The notes beneath the pieces are model-generated. The model did not search any database. It had not been told where the DNA came from and was given only the letters and a program-made list of their open reading frames with translations. The position numbers and the translations under genes were made by a program. DNA of 64,000 nt from Phascolarctos cinereus (taxonomy: Eukaryota > Chordata > Mammalia > Diprotodontia > Phascolarctidae), in the NCBI RefSeq assembly GCF_002099425.1, contig NW_018344024.1, forward strand, positions 3,649,001 to 3,713,000. The letters run 5' to 3'. This document shows, in pieces, positions 44,155 to 55,667 of this stretch (positions are counted from its first letter, which is position 1; every line of letters begins with the position of its first letter).

Positions 44155-44860
44155 TAAGAAATTTACTTGTTTACAAAAAATTCAAATTCTGTCATTGTCC
44201 AGAAAGGAAATGTTTATTTATATTTATTATGTATTTGAATTATTGAAACTGTTCATGGAAACTTTTTTTGACTACATTAATGCTCTAAGACCTTGTATTT
44301 ATATTCAAAATTCACTCACAAATGAAAATGGGGGGGACAACCTGACAATACCTAATTGTGTCCCCTATTTTTTCCATTTACAATCATATACTTAGTCATA
44401 TCTAAGATTCAGAACTACCAGTAACAGGAAGAACATATTTCTCTTATTTCTATTTCAAGAATGAAGACTGTTTCCTAACATAGTAGAGTTTAAATACAGT
44501 TTCCATGTATGCAGAATCCTAGCTGGTTATCCTTTGTCATGATTGTGATATGATTGGTATGGAGGTTGGAATCTTCAAACAGACCAACAAAATAGAATTC
44601 ACTTTTATCCTGCAAAGCTCCAACTTGATGCTCTCTGGAGGCATAGATCTCCTTGGAAGTTATGAGCAATTTCATGTGCCGCACACTGTAAGTGAAGTTT
44701 ATAAATCAAAAGTTCAGTTGACCTTTGATAAGATAATATCTGATTTCACCAAGAGCCACAGTACTTGTTCTGTAGCGATGAGATCTCCAGATTCCTCCAG
44801 TAGAGGGCACACTCTTGAGAGAGTCTTTTCCAGAAAACAATTTCTTAGATGCTTGACTAT
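44155..44860. other. Non-repetitive stretch upstream of an L1
   Basis: No repeat recognised. It contains the CTCF-core match listed separately. The long plus-strand frame starting at 44550 runs into L1 leader DNA after about 44865 and shows no known domain, so it is not called as a gene. Confidence 0.4.
44797..44810 (+). promoter_or_regulatory. Candidate CTCF binding site
   Basis: CCAGTAGAGGGCAC matches the CTCF core consensus CCASYAGRKGGCRS at all 14 positions. It lies in apparently non-repetitive DNA about 60 bp before an L1 copy. CTCF marks insulators and loop anchors, and motif orientation here is plus. A single motif match does not show occupancy. Confidence 0.55.
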
Positions 44861-44864
44861 GGAT

Positions 44865-47493
44865 AGATTTAGGGGCAGTTTGCTCAATAGGAGCAGAAAA
44901 CATCACCCCAGGAAAAACCCTGGAACAGTGAAGCCAGTAGAAAGTTGGGATATGGCTGTCTTTAAGATCAAGAGTCTTGGTGGATTAAGGGAAAACTTTC
45001 TCTTGATGTAGTTGAAGGGGACCAATACAGGATGGGAGGCATCCCAGCAACCAGCAGCAAGCCCTGCTTCAGTAAACCCATAGGAGCTCTTGAGTGCCAA
45101 GGTGGTGGAGCAGGCAAGCACCAATACCAGGACTCCCTCCCCTCATACCTTGGCACAGCCAGGGGAACTAGCAGATACCAGTTTGAAGAGCCACCACATA
45201 CACTGGAGTCTACCAGCAGCTGAACCTACCTGTGCTCTACTGGAGGCCTCCAGTGGGTAAACAACCCTCAAGCCATCCCATGAGCTTCAGTGTATGGAAA
45301 ATGCAGAAAAACCCCACCTGGCCTCAGCACATATCAGCCATCACCAGGTAAGCACCAGGTAAGCTACCAGGCCCCTATAGCACACAGCTGCCAGCACCTG
45401 AGGCCCCACACACAAAGCCAGTAACAAGGTCCCTAGCCCCCAGCACAAGAAGTGTGGGACAGTACTCCCTGGGCCCCAAAAGCAGAGATCAACTTTATAA
45501 GCCAGGAAAAAGGCAAACACCATGAGCTAGAAGCAATTAAGAAAAACACTGATGATAGAGAATTATTATGGTGACAGAGAAGATAAGAAGACAAATTCAG
45601 AAGAGGACAGCATTATCAATATACAGACATCTAAAATCTCAAAGAGGAATTATGAATGGTCTCAAGCCTAAAAAGCCTTCTTGGAAGAGCTCAAGAAGGA
45701 TTTTAAAAGTCAAATAAGAGAGGTAGAAGAAAAATTGGGAAAAGACATGAGAGGTATGCAAGAGAGAGTCAACAGCTTCGAAGAGGAAGAACAAAAATTG
45801 ACTGAAGAAAACAATTCCTTTAAAAATACAATTGGCAAAATGGGGGGGGAAATGCACTGAAGAAAACAACTCCTTAAAAAGTAGAATTGGCCAAATGTAA
45901 AAGGAGGTACAAAAGCTAACTGAAGGAAACAATTCACTAAAAATTAAAATTGGGAAAGTAATTAATGACTATGAGACATCAAAAATCAGTCAAACAAAAT
46001 CAAAAGAATGGGGGAAAATGGAAGAAAACTTAAAATAACTGATTGGAAAAGCAACTGACCTGGAAAATGGATCCAGGAGAGATAATTTAAGAATTATTGA
46101 TCTACCTGAAAGTCATGATCAAAAATAGAGCTTGGACAGAATCTTTCAAGAAACCATCAAGGAAAATGCCCAGTCCTAGAAAAAGATGGCAAAATAGTCA
46201 TTGAAAGAATCCACCAATACCCTCCTGAAAGAGATCCCCAAATTGAAAATACCAAGGAATATTATAGCCAAATTCAAGAATTATCAGGTCAAGGAGAAAA
46301 TACTACAAGCAGCCAGAAAGAAACAATTTAAATATCATGGAACTCCAGTCAAGATTACACAAGACCTTGCAGCTTCTATATTAAAAGATTGAAGGGCTTA
46401 GAATATGATATTCTGTAAAGCAGAGATTGGATTACAACCAAGGATCAACTACCTAGCAAAATTGAGCATAATCTTTCAGGGGAGGACATGGGCATTCAAT
46501 GAAATAGGGGACTTCCAAAACTTCCTGATAAAAAAGACCAGTGCTCAACAGAAAATTTGATCTTCAAATACACAACTCAAGGGAGACATTAAAAGGTAAA
46601 CAGGAAAGAAAAAATAAATCATATTATTCAATAAGGGCAAACTGTTTAAATCCTTCCATAGGAAGATGACACTTGTAATCTTAAGAACTGTATCTTTATT
46701 ATGACATTTAGAAGGCATATACATAGAGGGTGTGAGTATAAGTTGGCTTTCATGTGATGATAAAAAACCTAATTAAGGTTTGAAAAGGGATTGTAATGGG
46801 GGAAGAGGAAAGGAGGAGGCAAAAAAATGAAAAGAGGTGCAAATACCTGTTAGAAAGAAAGAAGGGAGGGAGATAAGTATTGCTTGAACCTTACTCTTAT
46901 CAGATTTGGCTCAAGGAGGGAATAACATACTCAGGTATAGAAATGTAACCTGTAATATAGAAAGTAGGAGGGGAAAGGGGAAAGAAAAAGGAAGGGATGG
47001 ATAGAAGGGAGGGCAGATTGAGGAAGGCATTGGTCAAAAGCAAAACTCTAATGAGGAGAGAAAGGGAGAAAGGAGAGAGAAAAGCATAAATGGATTGGAG
47101 GGGAATAGGATAGAGAGAAAGAGATAATAATCATAACTGTGAATGTGAATGGTATGAACTCTCCCATAAAATGGAAATGGATAGCAAAATGGATTAAAAT
47201 GCTATCCACATTCATAAAAGGAACTATAGATTTTGAATGCAGATTGAAGCATACTATTTGATCTCTTTTTTTCTGTGTTTCTTCTTTCTCATAGTCCCTC
47301 CCATTGATTCTAATTCTTCTTTACAACATGACTAATATGAAAATAGGTTTAATATGAATGTATATGTAGAGCCTATATCAAATTACATGCTGTCTTGGGG
47401 TGGGAGGGAGGGATGGCGGAAAATTTTGGAATTTTAAATCTTATGGAAGTGATTGTTGAATATTAAAAGTTACTATTTTTTCTTAAAAAAAAA
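44865..47493 (+). mobile_element. LINE-1 keeping ORF1 but almost no ORF2
   Basis: From the left: L1 5' UTR (about 44865-45490), a decayed ORF1 (45500-46560), the ORF1-ORF2 spacer (46570-47130) and the first codons of ORF2 (47131-47200, TCATAACTGTGAATGTGAAT). Near 47200 it jumps directly to the 3' UTR (CATTCATAAAAGGAACTATA), ending in an A-run at 47484-47493. It therefore mimics a half-LINE, but its 3' end is that of ordinary L1 rather than of the HAL1-like element at 8.7-10.4 kb. No clear target duplication was found. Confidence 0.85.
46201..46560 (+). pseudogene. LINE-1 ORF1 remnant, C-terminal part
   Basis: The open piece 46201-46392 contains LKEIPKLKIPRNIIAKFKNY, QVKEKILQAARKKQFKYHG and TPVKITQDLAASILKD, the ORF1p C-terminal RNA-binding signature. 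Upstream coiled-coil DNA (45660-46190) and downstream sequence (to about 46560, LSIIFQG-equivalent DNA) belong to the same gene but are out of frame or stopped. It ends just before the spacer. Confidence 0.85.
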
Positions 47494-47704
47494 CCTTCCC
47501 TAATCTTTCAGCTTGGGCTTGAAGATCAACAGCAGCCCCAGTGTTGGAGAGCTTGGGTGGTGGAGACTATAAACATTCAAGCATTTATGACGTATTACGT
47601 GTATATCTCAAGATAGCAACCTGAAAAGGATCAATTAGCTTTTATGAGCTTTTCAGATTTGAGGAAAGCTACGCTATACAAAATGAAGATTCTAAATAAC
47701 AACA

Positions 47705-47940
47705 ATAATTAGTATCTAGCATTTGTATAGCCTTTAAGCTTTATATATGCTATTTCTTTTGATTTTTACTTTAACACTGAGGGATGTGGTATCATTTTCT
47801 CCATTTTACAAATGAGGAAAATTAGTCTAACAGAGGTTAAATGACTTGCCCAGGCTCACACAGCTAGAAAGACTTCAAGAGAGAATTCATTCATATCTTC
47901 TTAATTTTCTAACCCAGAAAGTTCTCTCTGTTATGTCACT
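47705..47940 (-). mobile_element. MIR/THER-type CORE-SINE
   Basis: Reverse orientation: ATTTGTATAGCCTTTAAGC, CTCCATTTTACAAATGAGG, GACTTGCCCAGGCTCACACA and AGCTAGAAAGACTTCAAGAG. Confidence 0.72.
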
Positions 47941-48630
47941 TAGCAGCTTCAAACAGTATTTAGTTTAGAATTATTATTGAAATTAGACTAAATAATCTCT
48001 GTGGTACTACCCACATTTAAAATAGTAACCTGTTTCTACAAGAATATTCATGAAAATTAATTCTATAGTATGTCTTCTGCTAAAATCACTTACAGCAATT
48101 GATTTCAGTCTTCTCCTTATATGAGTTAAAGATGCCACTTGAATTGCTTTCAAGAGTTTTGGCATTTTTTGCTTAAGGAAAATGAAAGGAAGATCATATT
48201 CCAGGCAGAATCACATGATTCAATAAGCTTTCATCAAAATGATCAGACAAAAAGGTGAGAACTGACTCAGGGAAGCATTACCTTTATAATATTGAAGAAA
48301 AAAAAAGTATGTCTGACATTTCACAGAGTGAAGCTTCAATAAACCCTATTTCTATTTTGGAATACAAATACATATAACCCAAATATTTTAGACTGAAGAA
48401 AACTAGGAGGGTACTTAGTCAACAAGATACTAATTATTTTAGATAACCATAACTCTTACTCTTCCAATAACCCTTAAAATAGTTCACAAACTCATTAGGC
48501 CCACAAAAATTAATTTTCTGGGGACAATTTACGCTAAATTAATTTATATCTACATTTTTGTTAATATTTATTTATTATACTTAGCCATCCCCCTGAAACA
48601 AAAAGATTAGCTTCGTTTGCAAAAGCAGAA
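47941..48630. other. Unassigned AT-rich sequence
   Basis: No recognised repeat or exon. Confidence 0.4.
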
Positions 48631-48631
48631 A

Positions 48632-48890
48632 ATAATAGGTCTAGCTAGTGTGTGGATAGAGCTCTGGAAATAGAGTCAGGAAGACAAAGATTTATAACAT
48701 CTGATACTCACTCCTCAAATTTCATAGTTATCAAGTTTGATAACTAGCCATGGGCAAGCCACTCTATGAGCTTCCATTTTCACATCTATATAAGGAGAAC
48801 AATAATATCTTTAGCACTATCTCACAAATTTCTTGGATGAAGTGATGTATATAAAGTGTTTTGTAAAATTTGCAGTGTTCCATGAAAGTT
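48632..48890 (+). mobile_element. THER/MIR-type CORE-SINE
   Basis: GTGTGTGGATAGAGCTCTGG, ATAGAGTCAGGAAGACAAAG, ATGGGCAAGCCACTCTATG and AAAGTGTTTTGTAAAATTTG (CORE end) in order, with an internal extra segment. Confidence 0.65.
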
Positions 48891-49225
48891 GGCTAAGCTT
48901 GCTTAGCAAACTAAATGGAAAATTTTGTGATAACCATTATCAGAAGGAGTAAAAATGTAAGTGAAGTCACGAATGAAGAAATGAAAAAGTGTTTATTAAG
49001 AATCAAACATTAAAATGAAATTAATTAAGGGGTAGGTTGGTGAATTTTGTGTGATTTCAAACACTGAGTTTAATACCCTGAACAGTTCAACTAGCCCCAA
49101 CCACAGCTACATGAGGTGTACCATCCTTTAACCCTGCTATTTAGTAGGTCTTTGCCTAAATAATATGTTAGAAACAAATACCAAGTCTGGGAGATTAAGC
49201 AGAAGATGCAAAATCCAATGGAAGT
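48891..49225. other. Unassigned sequence
   Basis: No recognised repeat or exon. Confidence 0.4.
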
Positions 49226-49227
49226 AT

Positions 49228-49482
49228 GAACAGCTAGTTAGCACAGTAGAGTGATGAGCTTGAAGTCAGAAGGAAGAATCTTCCTATTTTCAGATCTGGA
49301 CTCAGACATTTATCAGCTCTGTGACTCTGTAAAAGTTACTTAACCCTGTTTGCCTCAGCTCCTCATGCGTAAAATAAGCTGGAGAAGGAAATGGCAAACC
49401 ATTCTAGTATCTATGTCAAGAAAACCCCGAATGTAGTCATGAAGAGTCAAAGACAACTGAAACGACTGAACAGCAACAAAAA
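49228..49482 (+). mobile_element. MAR1-like SINE with RTE-type tail
   Basis: ACAGCTAGTTAGCACAGTAG head, GTTACTTAACCCTGTTTGCC, AGCTGGAGAAGGAAATGGC, and the tail GAAGAGTCAAAGACAACTG ending ACTGAACAGCAACAAAAAA. Full length with scattered changes. Confidence 0.87.
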
Positions 49483-50345
49483 AGAATCTGAAATTGGGTG
49501 GTAGAATGATCAGGATGCTGTCCTAAATCTAAAGGTAGAGGAAGTAAAGAAAAAAAAAGGAAGTAAAAAGGGAACAAAATGAAGGAGAAGGTAATTTTGC
49601 AAATTTTTACTCAGCAAAATGCATATTTTGCTTTCCATGTATATTACATTGATACATTTTTCATAATTATATTTACTCTGTTTTTTCTATTTCAATTCAT
49701 TTCCTTTTTATTAGTCCAAAATACATTTGCTTAATTATTTTACGATGACAGTAGAATATGACAAGGTCTCTTATGATAAACAATATACATCATAGGAAAA
49801 AATCAGAGGTAAATGCCTTTTTCCTGCATTTTACAAATTTTTTTAATTCATAAGGAACTAAGTAGTCAACTTTAACTACTCTTATTATTTATGACTTATA
49901 TAATGTCATAAAACATGGCTGACACTTCATAAAACATAAAATAGAAAAAATAAGTTCCCTGCCTTGGGCAACAAACTTTCTAAGTTAGATGATAACAAAA
50001 TATGAGGCAATAGTAAAATGTTTATTCCTGACATGATGAAGTATTAGGTCAGTGTTGGAAGCCTGAATATCAGAAAAAAAGTTATTTAAATAAAACAGTG
50101 ATTCCTGGTTCAAAAGCAACTTAATGCTAATCCAAATGCATAGAGTAGGAGAGCCATTGAATTAGAGAGCCACTTGCTTCTGTAGAAATATAGATACCAG
50201 AGAAACACTCAGGAATTTTTGTGTGTGTCTGTGTATGTGTATATATGTCTGGGCATGTGAAGTAGAATATTGTGATGCTTAACACTAAATAATGCTTGCC
50301 CCACTCTCCTCTTGTCATTTTATATGTCATCCATGTGAATGCTAG
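49483..50345. other. Mostly unassigned sequence
   Basis: A weak reverse L2-like piece may lie at 49945-50005 (AAGTTCCCTGCCTTGGGCAA, TTAGATGATAACAAAATATG). A TGTG-rich patch occurs at 50219-50250. No coding signal. Confidence 0.35.
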
Positions 50346-50349
50346 GCAT

Positions 50350-51760
50350 TAATTTTATTTTTTGCATATAAAGTACTTTTCTGGAAAGACTTCTACATTT
50401 GCATTGGCCAACCCACATGTTACTTCTGCCTCATAGAGTTCTCTTTGTTTAAGATACGGCTTAGACACCATCTTCTGCATAGCCCTTCCTGATCCCAACA
50501 ACTAATCATGCCTTCCCTAAAAGAATCCGTCTAGGTCCAAAATTTATATAATTTATATAATTTTCAAGTGAACTTCCTTACAAATGAAATAAAATAAAAT
50601 AAAATTAGTATAAAAGGGTACAGGGACAAACAGCACAGAAAATACAGAGACGGGTAGTGAAAGGAATACAGAGTCTGATGGCAAGGGGCCAGGGAATGGG
50701 ATGGTGAGGAAAGAGAGACAGAGGGGGAGAGGCAGAGAGCATCACTTACAAGTTGGGAACACTAAGCATCATGGACCTGGTGGAAGAGTGCTCAAGGGAC
50801 AGGAGTCTGAAGTCTCAATTTTGTAGGGTTTTGGGAGGAACAGACTAATTCTTATCTTTGCCACTTTGGGAATAGTTAATTAACATATCCAAATAATCTC
50901 AAAGTTGTTGGTAACAAGTCAACATCATTGCAAAATTATCATCACCTTTTGGTGTTCTGTGGAGGTCTGGAACTTGTCTGATATTTACACATCATAAGAT
51001 CAAAATTCCTTACTTCAGAGTGTAGATATCTTCCCTTGATTCTGCACATATTACAAAGATGTGATTTTTTTTGGTTAATATATGATAAAATTGGTAAATT
51101 ATGCTTCTCTGATCTTTAGGATAGTTTGTATGTGACTTCCAGATCCCCCTTTGCAAACTTATTTTCTGTTGTTACCTCCTTTATACTGGCTGCTTATAAA
51201 CTTATTGTACTAACTAGAAGGAAAGATGGCCAGTGAGACCAGAACAAGATACAAATTTAACATAGGGGACAAGGCATGTTTGAGGTTCTCAATCTTCAAT
51301 CAGTAGCCAGGTCAACTTTGCCCCAAGGCTCAATCAAAAATTAATATACTGTGGAGGGAGGCAGCCAGGGACTAAAGAGGGTACTCAAGGTTATATTTGG
51401 TCTTAGAGTGGTGGATAGTGTGGAGAGGAAAAGGTGACAGGGTGGATTATAATTCCCCTACCTAGTGATCAGGCAAGGGTAAATGAAGACATGGACATGG
51501 GATAATTATACCTGAAAACACCCTATTGTTCTGTACATGGATGGTATAAGAATTCAATCTGTTAGCTGACAACTATTTACTATCCACTGTTTATTTTGTA
51601 TATACTTTTGTGTATGCATGTATTGTTCCCCCATAGAATTCAAACCTTTTGGGGAGAATAAGGAATGTTTCATTTAAATCTTTTTATTCCTAATAGCTCT
51701 CACAGTGCTTGGCACTTGGAAGGCACTTAATAAAGGCTTGTTCATTGACTGATTGATTAA
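50350..51760 (+). mobile_element. L2 LINE 3' portion, split by an unrelated insert
   Basis: The 5' piece (50350-50525) has TAAGATACGGCTTAGACACC, CATCTTCTGCATAGCCC and TTCCTGATCCCAACAACTAA. The 3' piece (51565-51760) has TTTATTTTGTATATACTTTT, ATAGAATTCAAACCTTTTGG and the terminus GGCACTTAATAAAGGCTTG. They are collinear parts of one L2 copy, with about 1 kb of different sequence between. Confidence 0.75.
50535..51555 (-). mobile_element. Unclassified interspersed repeat, possibly LTR-derived (fossil)
   Basis: It interrupts the L2 copy. Its segment 50611-50740, read on the minus strand, is clearly related to 53768-53880: both contain ATCAGACTCTGT/ATCTGACTCTGT, TATTTTCTG and GCTGTTTGTCCCT/GCTGCTTGTCCCT. 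Two dispersed copies show it is a repeat. On the minus strand a TATAAAGGAGG site lies near 51185. A solo-LTR origin is possible but unproven. Confidence 0.4.
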
Positions 51761-51829
51761 GTGGTTAATAACACTCTGAATCTATTTGAACATGACCATC
51801 AAACTACTCCCTCTCTAGAGAGTCTACCA

Positions 51830-51955
51830 TATCATAGCTATATATCATCAATGACCTTGTATTTTAAAACATGCTGTCTTTGAATCCTAGCACCTTGAAC
51901 AGTGCCTGACACAAAGTAGAAGCTAATAAATTCTCATTGAATTCAATCTCATCCT
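51830..51955 (+). mobile_element. L2-type 3'-end fragment
   Basis: TGAATCCTAGCACCTTGAAC, AGTGCCTGACACAAAGTAG and AAGCTAATAAATTCTCATTG match the L2 terminus; an additional, separately inserted or duplicated end. Confidence 0.65.
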
Positions 51956-53744
51956 AGAACCTTTTCAGAGTGAACAGATATTTAAATTTTTATTATCGCT
52001 TCTGCAGGATAAAAAGACACTAGGAAAGGAATAAACAGAAATGTAGAAAAAGAGAAAATGTTTGACAAGAACCTTATTTTGAAAACATTTAGAAACATGG
52101 GTAGGCAACATATGTTTTTTATAGGGTTGTTGGACACTTTTTAAAGCGAATCAAGAAATGTTTGTAGTAAAAAAACCTCAAATTATAATTTTTAAATTTT
52201 GGAAATTATTTTCCCCAAATAACCTTATAAAGTGCATAGTATAAATATTTTGTGTTTTTTATGTGAATTTTTTTATTTTTTAAAAATTTTATGTAAAAAC
52301 AATTTTTAACTTTCATTTTTTTTATTTTTAGTACCAAGTTCTCTCTTCTTCCCTCCATAACCCCTCCCTGAAAGAGTAAGCAATTTGATATAGATTATAT
52401 CTATGTGTAGTCATGCAAAACATATTTCCATATTAGCCATGGAGCAAAAGAAAACAGACAAAAAAATAGAAAATGAAGAAAGCAAAAAAGAAAAGTATGC
52501 TTCAATTTGCATTCAGACTCCATCAGTTCTTTATCTCAAGGTAGTTAGCATTTTTTCATTCCCTCTGCATTCTCTTGCTGTATAATGCTGAGAATACCTA
52601 AGTCAATCAGAGTTGATCACCACACAATATTGTTGTTATTGTATACAATGGTCTCCTGTTTCTGCTCACTTCACTTTGCATCAGTTCATGTATGTCTACA
52701 GATTTTTTTCTAAAATGACCATGCTCATTATTATAGCACAATAGTATTCCGTCACAATCATATACCATAACTTATTCAATCATTACCCAATTGAAGGGCA
52801 TCACTTCAGTTTCTAATTCTTTGCCACTATAAAAAGAACAGCTAAAATATTTTGTGCAGATTGGTCATTTTCCCTTTTCTTTGATTACTTTGGAATATAG
52901 ACCTAGTGGTTGTATTGCTGGGTCAAATGGTATGCACAGTTTTATAGCCCTTTGGGCACAGTTCCAAAGTGCTCTCCAGAATGGTTGGAGCAGCGCACCA
53001 ACAGTGCATTCATGTCTCAATTTTCCCATACCTCCTCTAATAATTGCCATTTTATTTTTTTTGTGTTACATTATCTAATCTAGTAAGTGTAAGCTGGTTC
53101 CTCAGTTATTTTAATTTGCATTTCTCTAATCAGTAGTGACTTACAGCATATGACTATAGGTAGCTCTGATTTCTTCTTCTGAAAACTACCTATTCATATC
53201 CTTTAACCTTTTGTCAATTGTGGAATAACTTTTATTCCTATAAATTTAACTCAGTTCTCTATATATTTGAGAAATGAGGTCTTTATCAGAGAAATTTGCT
53301 GTAAAAATGTTTCCCCAAGATTTCTGTTCACTTTATAATCTAGACTGCATTGGCTTCATTTCTGCAAAACCTTTTTAATTTAATTTAATTTACATTATCC
53401 ATTTTATATTCCATAATGTTCTCCATCTATTGTTTGGTCATAAATTCTTCTTTTATCCATAGATCTAACATGTAAACTATTCCATGCTTCCCTAATTTGC
53501 TTATGCTATCACCCTTTATGTCTAAATTATATACCCTTTTTGACCTAATCTTGGCATAACGTGTGAGATATTGGGCTATACCTAGTTTCTGCCAAACTAC
53601 TTTGAAGTTCTCCCAGCAATTTTTGTCAAATGAGGGTTCTTGTCCTCAAAACTTGTATCTTTGGGTTTATCAAACACTAGATTACTATGGTTATTTACTA
53701 CTGTGTATTGTCCACATGCTGCTATGTACCCCCAAATCATGTTT

Positions 53745-54160
53745 AGGTGAATGATAATTTCTTGCTCACCTTCTCTGTCTGTCTTCCTTTGCCATCCCAT
53801 TGTTTGACCTCATGCCATCTGACTCTGTAGTCCATTCGCTATTTGTTTCTATATTTTCTGGGCTGCTTGTCCCTACACCTTCTGTGGTTATTAAAGTGTG
53901 ATTATGATGCTTTTTCCCTGCTGCCATAATGGTCTTTCTCAGTGAATACCCAGAGAACTGGGCGTGCCTGCCCCTATTTCATAATCTAATAATTTTGTGA
54001 ATTAATTATCACTTCATCCCACTATGACCAGCCAGACACAAAGATTTTGCTGACACCTTCTTTGATCATAAGGCCAAAATAAGATTGTTTCATCTGTCCT
54101 ACAGTGTTTCTGTGAAGGTCACAATAATCTACTGCTCTATATTACTGCACTTAGAATTAA
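53745..54160 (+). mobile_element. Unclassified repeat inside L1, related to 50.6 kb (possible LTR fossil)
   Basis: 53768-53880 resembles the minus strand of 50611-50740. It is followed by TTATTAAAGTGTG (53888-53900), an ATTAAA poly(A)-type signal, which fits an LTR R-U5 region. It sits where the L1 ORF1-ORF2 junction would be. Right boundary uncertain. Confidence 0.4.
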
Positions 54161-54716
54161 TTTGATTTTTAGGCATTTCTTTCCCCTGAAGGATTACATT
54201 CAGTTTTGCTGGGTAGGGAATAGTTGATTATAATCCTAGCTCTTTTACCCTCTGGAATATCACATAGAAAGCCCTTTGATCCTTTGATGTAGAAGCTGCT
54301 AAATATTGTGTTGTCCTGATTTTGGCTCCATGATAGTTGAATTCTTAATTTCTGCCTGCTTGAAGTATTTTCTCCATCTCCTGGGAGCCATGGAATTTGT
54401 CTAGAATATTTCTGGGAGTTTTCATTTTGGGATCTCTTTCAAGAGATCATCAGTGGATTCTTTCAATGTCTATTTTACTCTCCAGTTCTAGGATAGCAAG
54501 ACAGTTTTCCTTGATAATTTCCTGAAATATGTTTAAGGTTTTTTTTTTTGGTTTTGTTTTGTTTTGTTTAAACAGGGCTTTTAGGTAGTCCAATAATTGA
54601 AAAAATTACCTCTCTTCTATCTATTTTCTAAGCCAGCTGTTTTCCCAATTAGATATTTCACATTTTCTTCTATTCTTTCATTCTTTTGAACTTACTGTAT
54701 TATTTCTTGATTTGTC

Positions 54717-54866
54717 TTTTTTTTTTAAGGGACTTGGGGTTAAGTGACTTGTCCAGGGTCACACAGCTAGTAAGTGTCAAGTGTTTAGTCTCAGGCCAGA
54801 TTTGAACTCAGGTCCTCCTGACTTCAGGGCTAGTCCTCTATCCACTGTGCCACCTAGCTGCCCCTG
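54717..54866 (-). mobile_element. Short marsupial tRNA-derived SINE in L1 ORF1, perfect duplication
   Basis: Minus-strand copy: GGGGCAGCTAGGTGGCACAG, GAGTTCAAATCTGGCC, GTGACCCTGGACAAGTCAC, CCCCAAGTCCC and an A-tail (T-run at 54717-54727). A 14-bp perfect duplication TTTCTTGATTTGTC lies at 54703-54716 and 54867-54880. Confidence 0.95.
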
Positions 54867-54991
54867 TTTCTTGATTTGTCATGGAGTCATTAGCTTTCAG
54901 TTGCACAATTCTAATTTTTAAGGAATTATGTTCTGCAGCGAGCATTTTTACTTCCATTTCCATTTTGCTAATTTTGCTTTTTAAAGAACTT

Positions 54992-55044
54992 TCTAGTGAC
55001 CCTGGGCAAGTCACTTAACCCCCAATTGCCAAAAAAAAAAAAAA
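54992..55044 (+). mobile_element. Severely 5'-truncated short SINE
   Basis: Only the last part is present: AGTGACCCTGGGCAAGTCAC, TTAACCCCCAATTGCC and a 14-base A-tail. Flanking AAAGAACTTTC / AAAGAATTCTC is a possible target duplication. SINE truncations this short are uncommon. Confidence 0.85.
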
Positions 55045-55667
55045 GAATTCTCCATAGTTAATTTTTGTGCCTGTTTTATCAACCTATTAACTCTCTTTTG
55101 ATGATTTTCTTGCATCACTCATTGCTTTTCCAATTTTTTCTCTGCCTCTCTAATTTGATTTTTAAAACCTTTTTTGAGCTCTTCAAGGAATTCTTTTTGG
55201 GACTGTGATCAATTTCACGTTTTTATTTGAGGCTTTGCATGTAGGTGTTTTGATTTCATTGTCTTCTAGTTTAGTGTTTTGATCTTTCCTGTTATTCTAG
55301 TAACTTTGTATTGTCAGGTTCTTTTTTGTTATTGTTTGTTCTTTTTTAAACACTATTTCTTAATTTTTAACTTTATTTCAAAGTTGGGCTCGATTATTGG
55401 GGTGAAAGGAACACTTTTGCTATTTTCAAAACTAGTTCTGGAGTCTACAAGTTTTTAGTTTTTCTGAACTGGTATGATCTAAGGAGAGGTGAGGCCAATG
55501 CTTTTCTGGCCTGTGCTCTGGTTTGTGAGTGACCACAAGTACTCTATTCTACTTTAGAATACTGACCAGGATTCCTGCTCCCCTAAGGCTATAAGCTCTG
55601 GTATGGTAGTGCTTCTTCTTGCCCTGAGACTTAAACTAAACCAAAATTGTTATGAATTTTATAATTT

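Larger units (their letters stand above)
52265..55645 (-). mobile_element. LINE-1, minus strand, internally deleted
   Basis: Minus-strand order: 5' UTR (about 55645-55300), ORF1 (about 55300-54165) interrupted by two SINE pieces, foreign sequence (54165-53745), the ORF2 post-RT and C-terminal region (53740-52850), and 3' UTR ending at a T-rich tract near 52265. ORF2 C-terminal DNA at 52865-53050 reads PFDPAIQPLGLYSKVI. Endonuclease and RT are missing. Frame breaks are numerous, so it is an old copy like that at 11.4-14.6 kb. Confidence 0.82.

Noticed and set aside
44550-45011. 153-codon plus-strand open frame, the longest outside clear L1 ORFs
   Set aside because: It starts in non-repetitive DNA with no recognisable domain and its second half is L1 leader sequence, so continuity is accidental.
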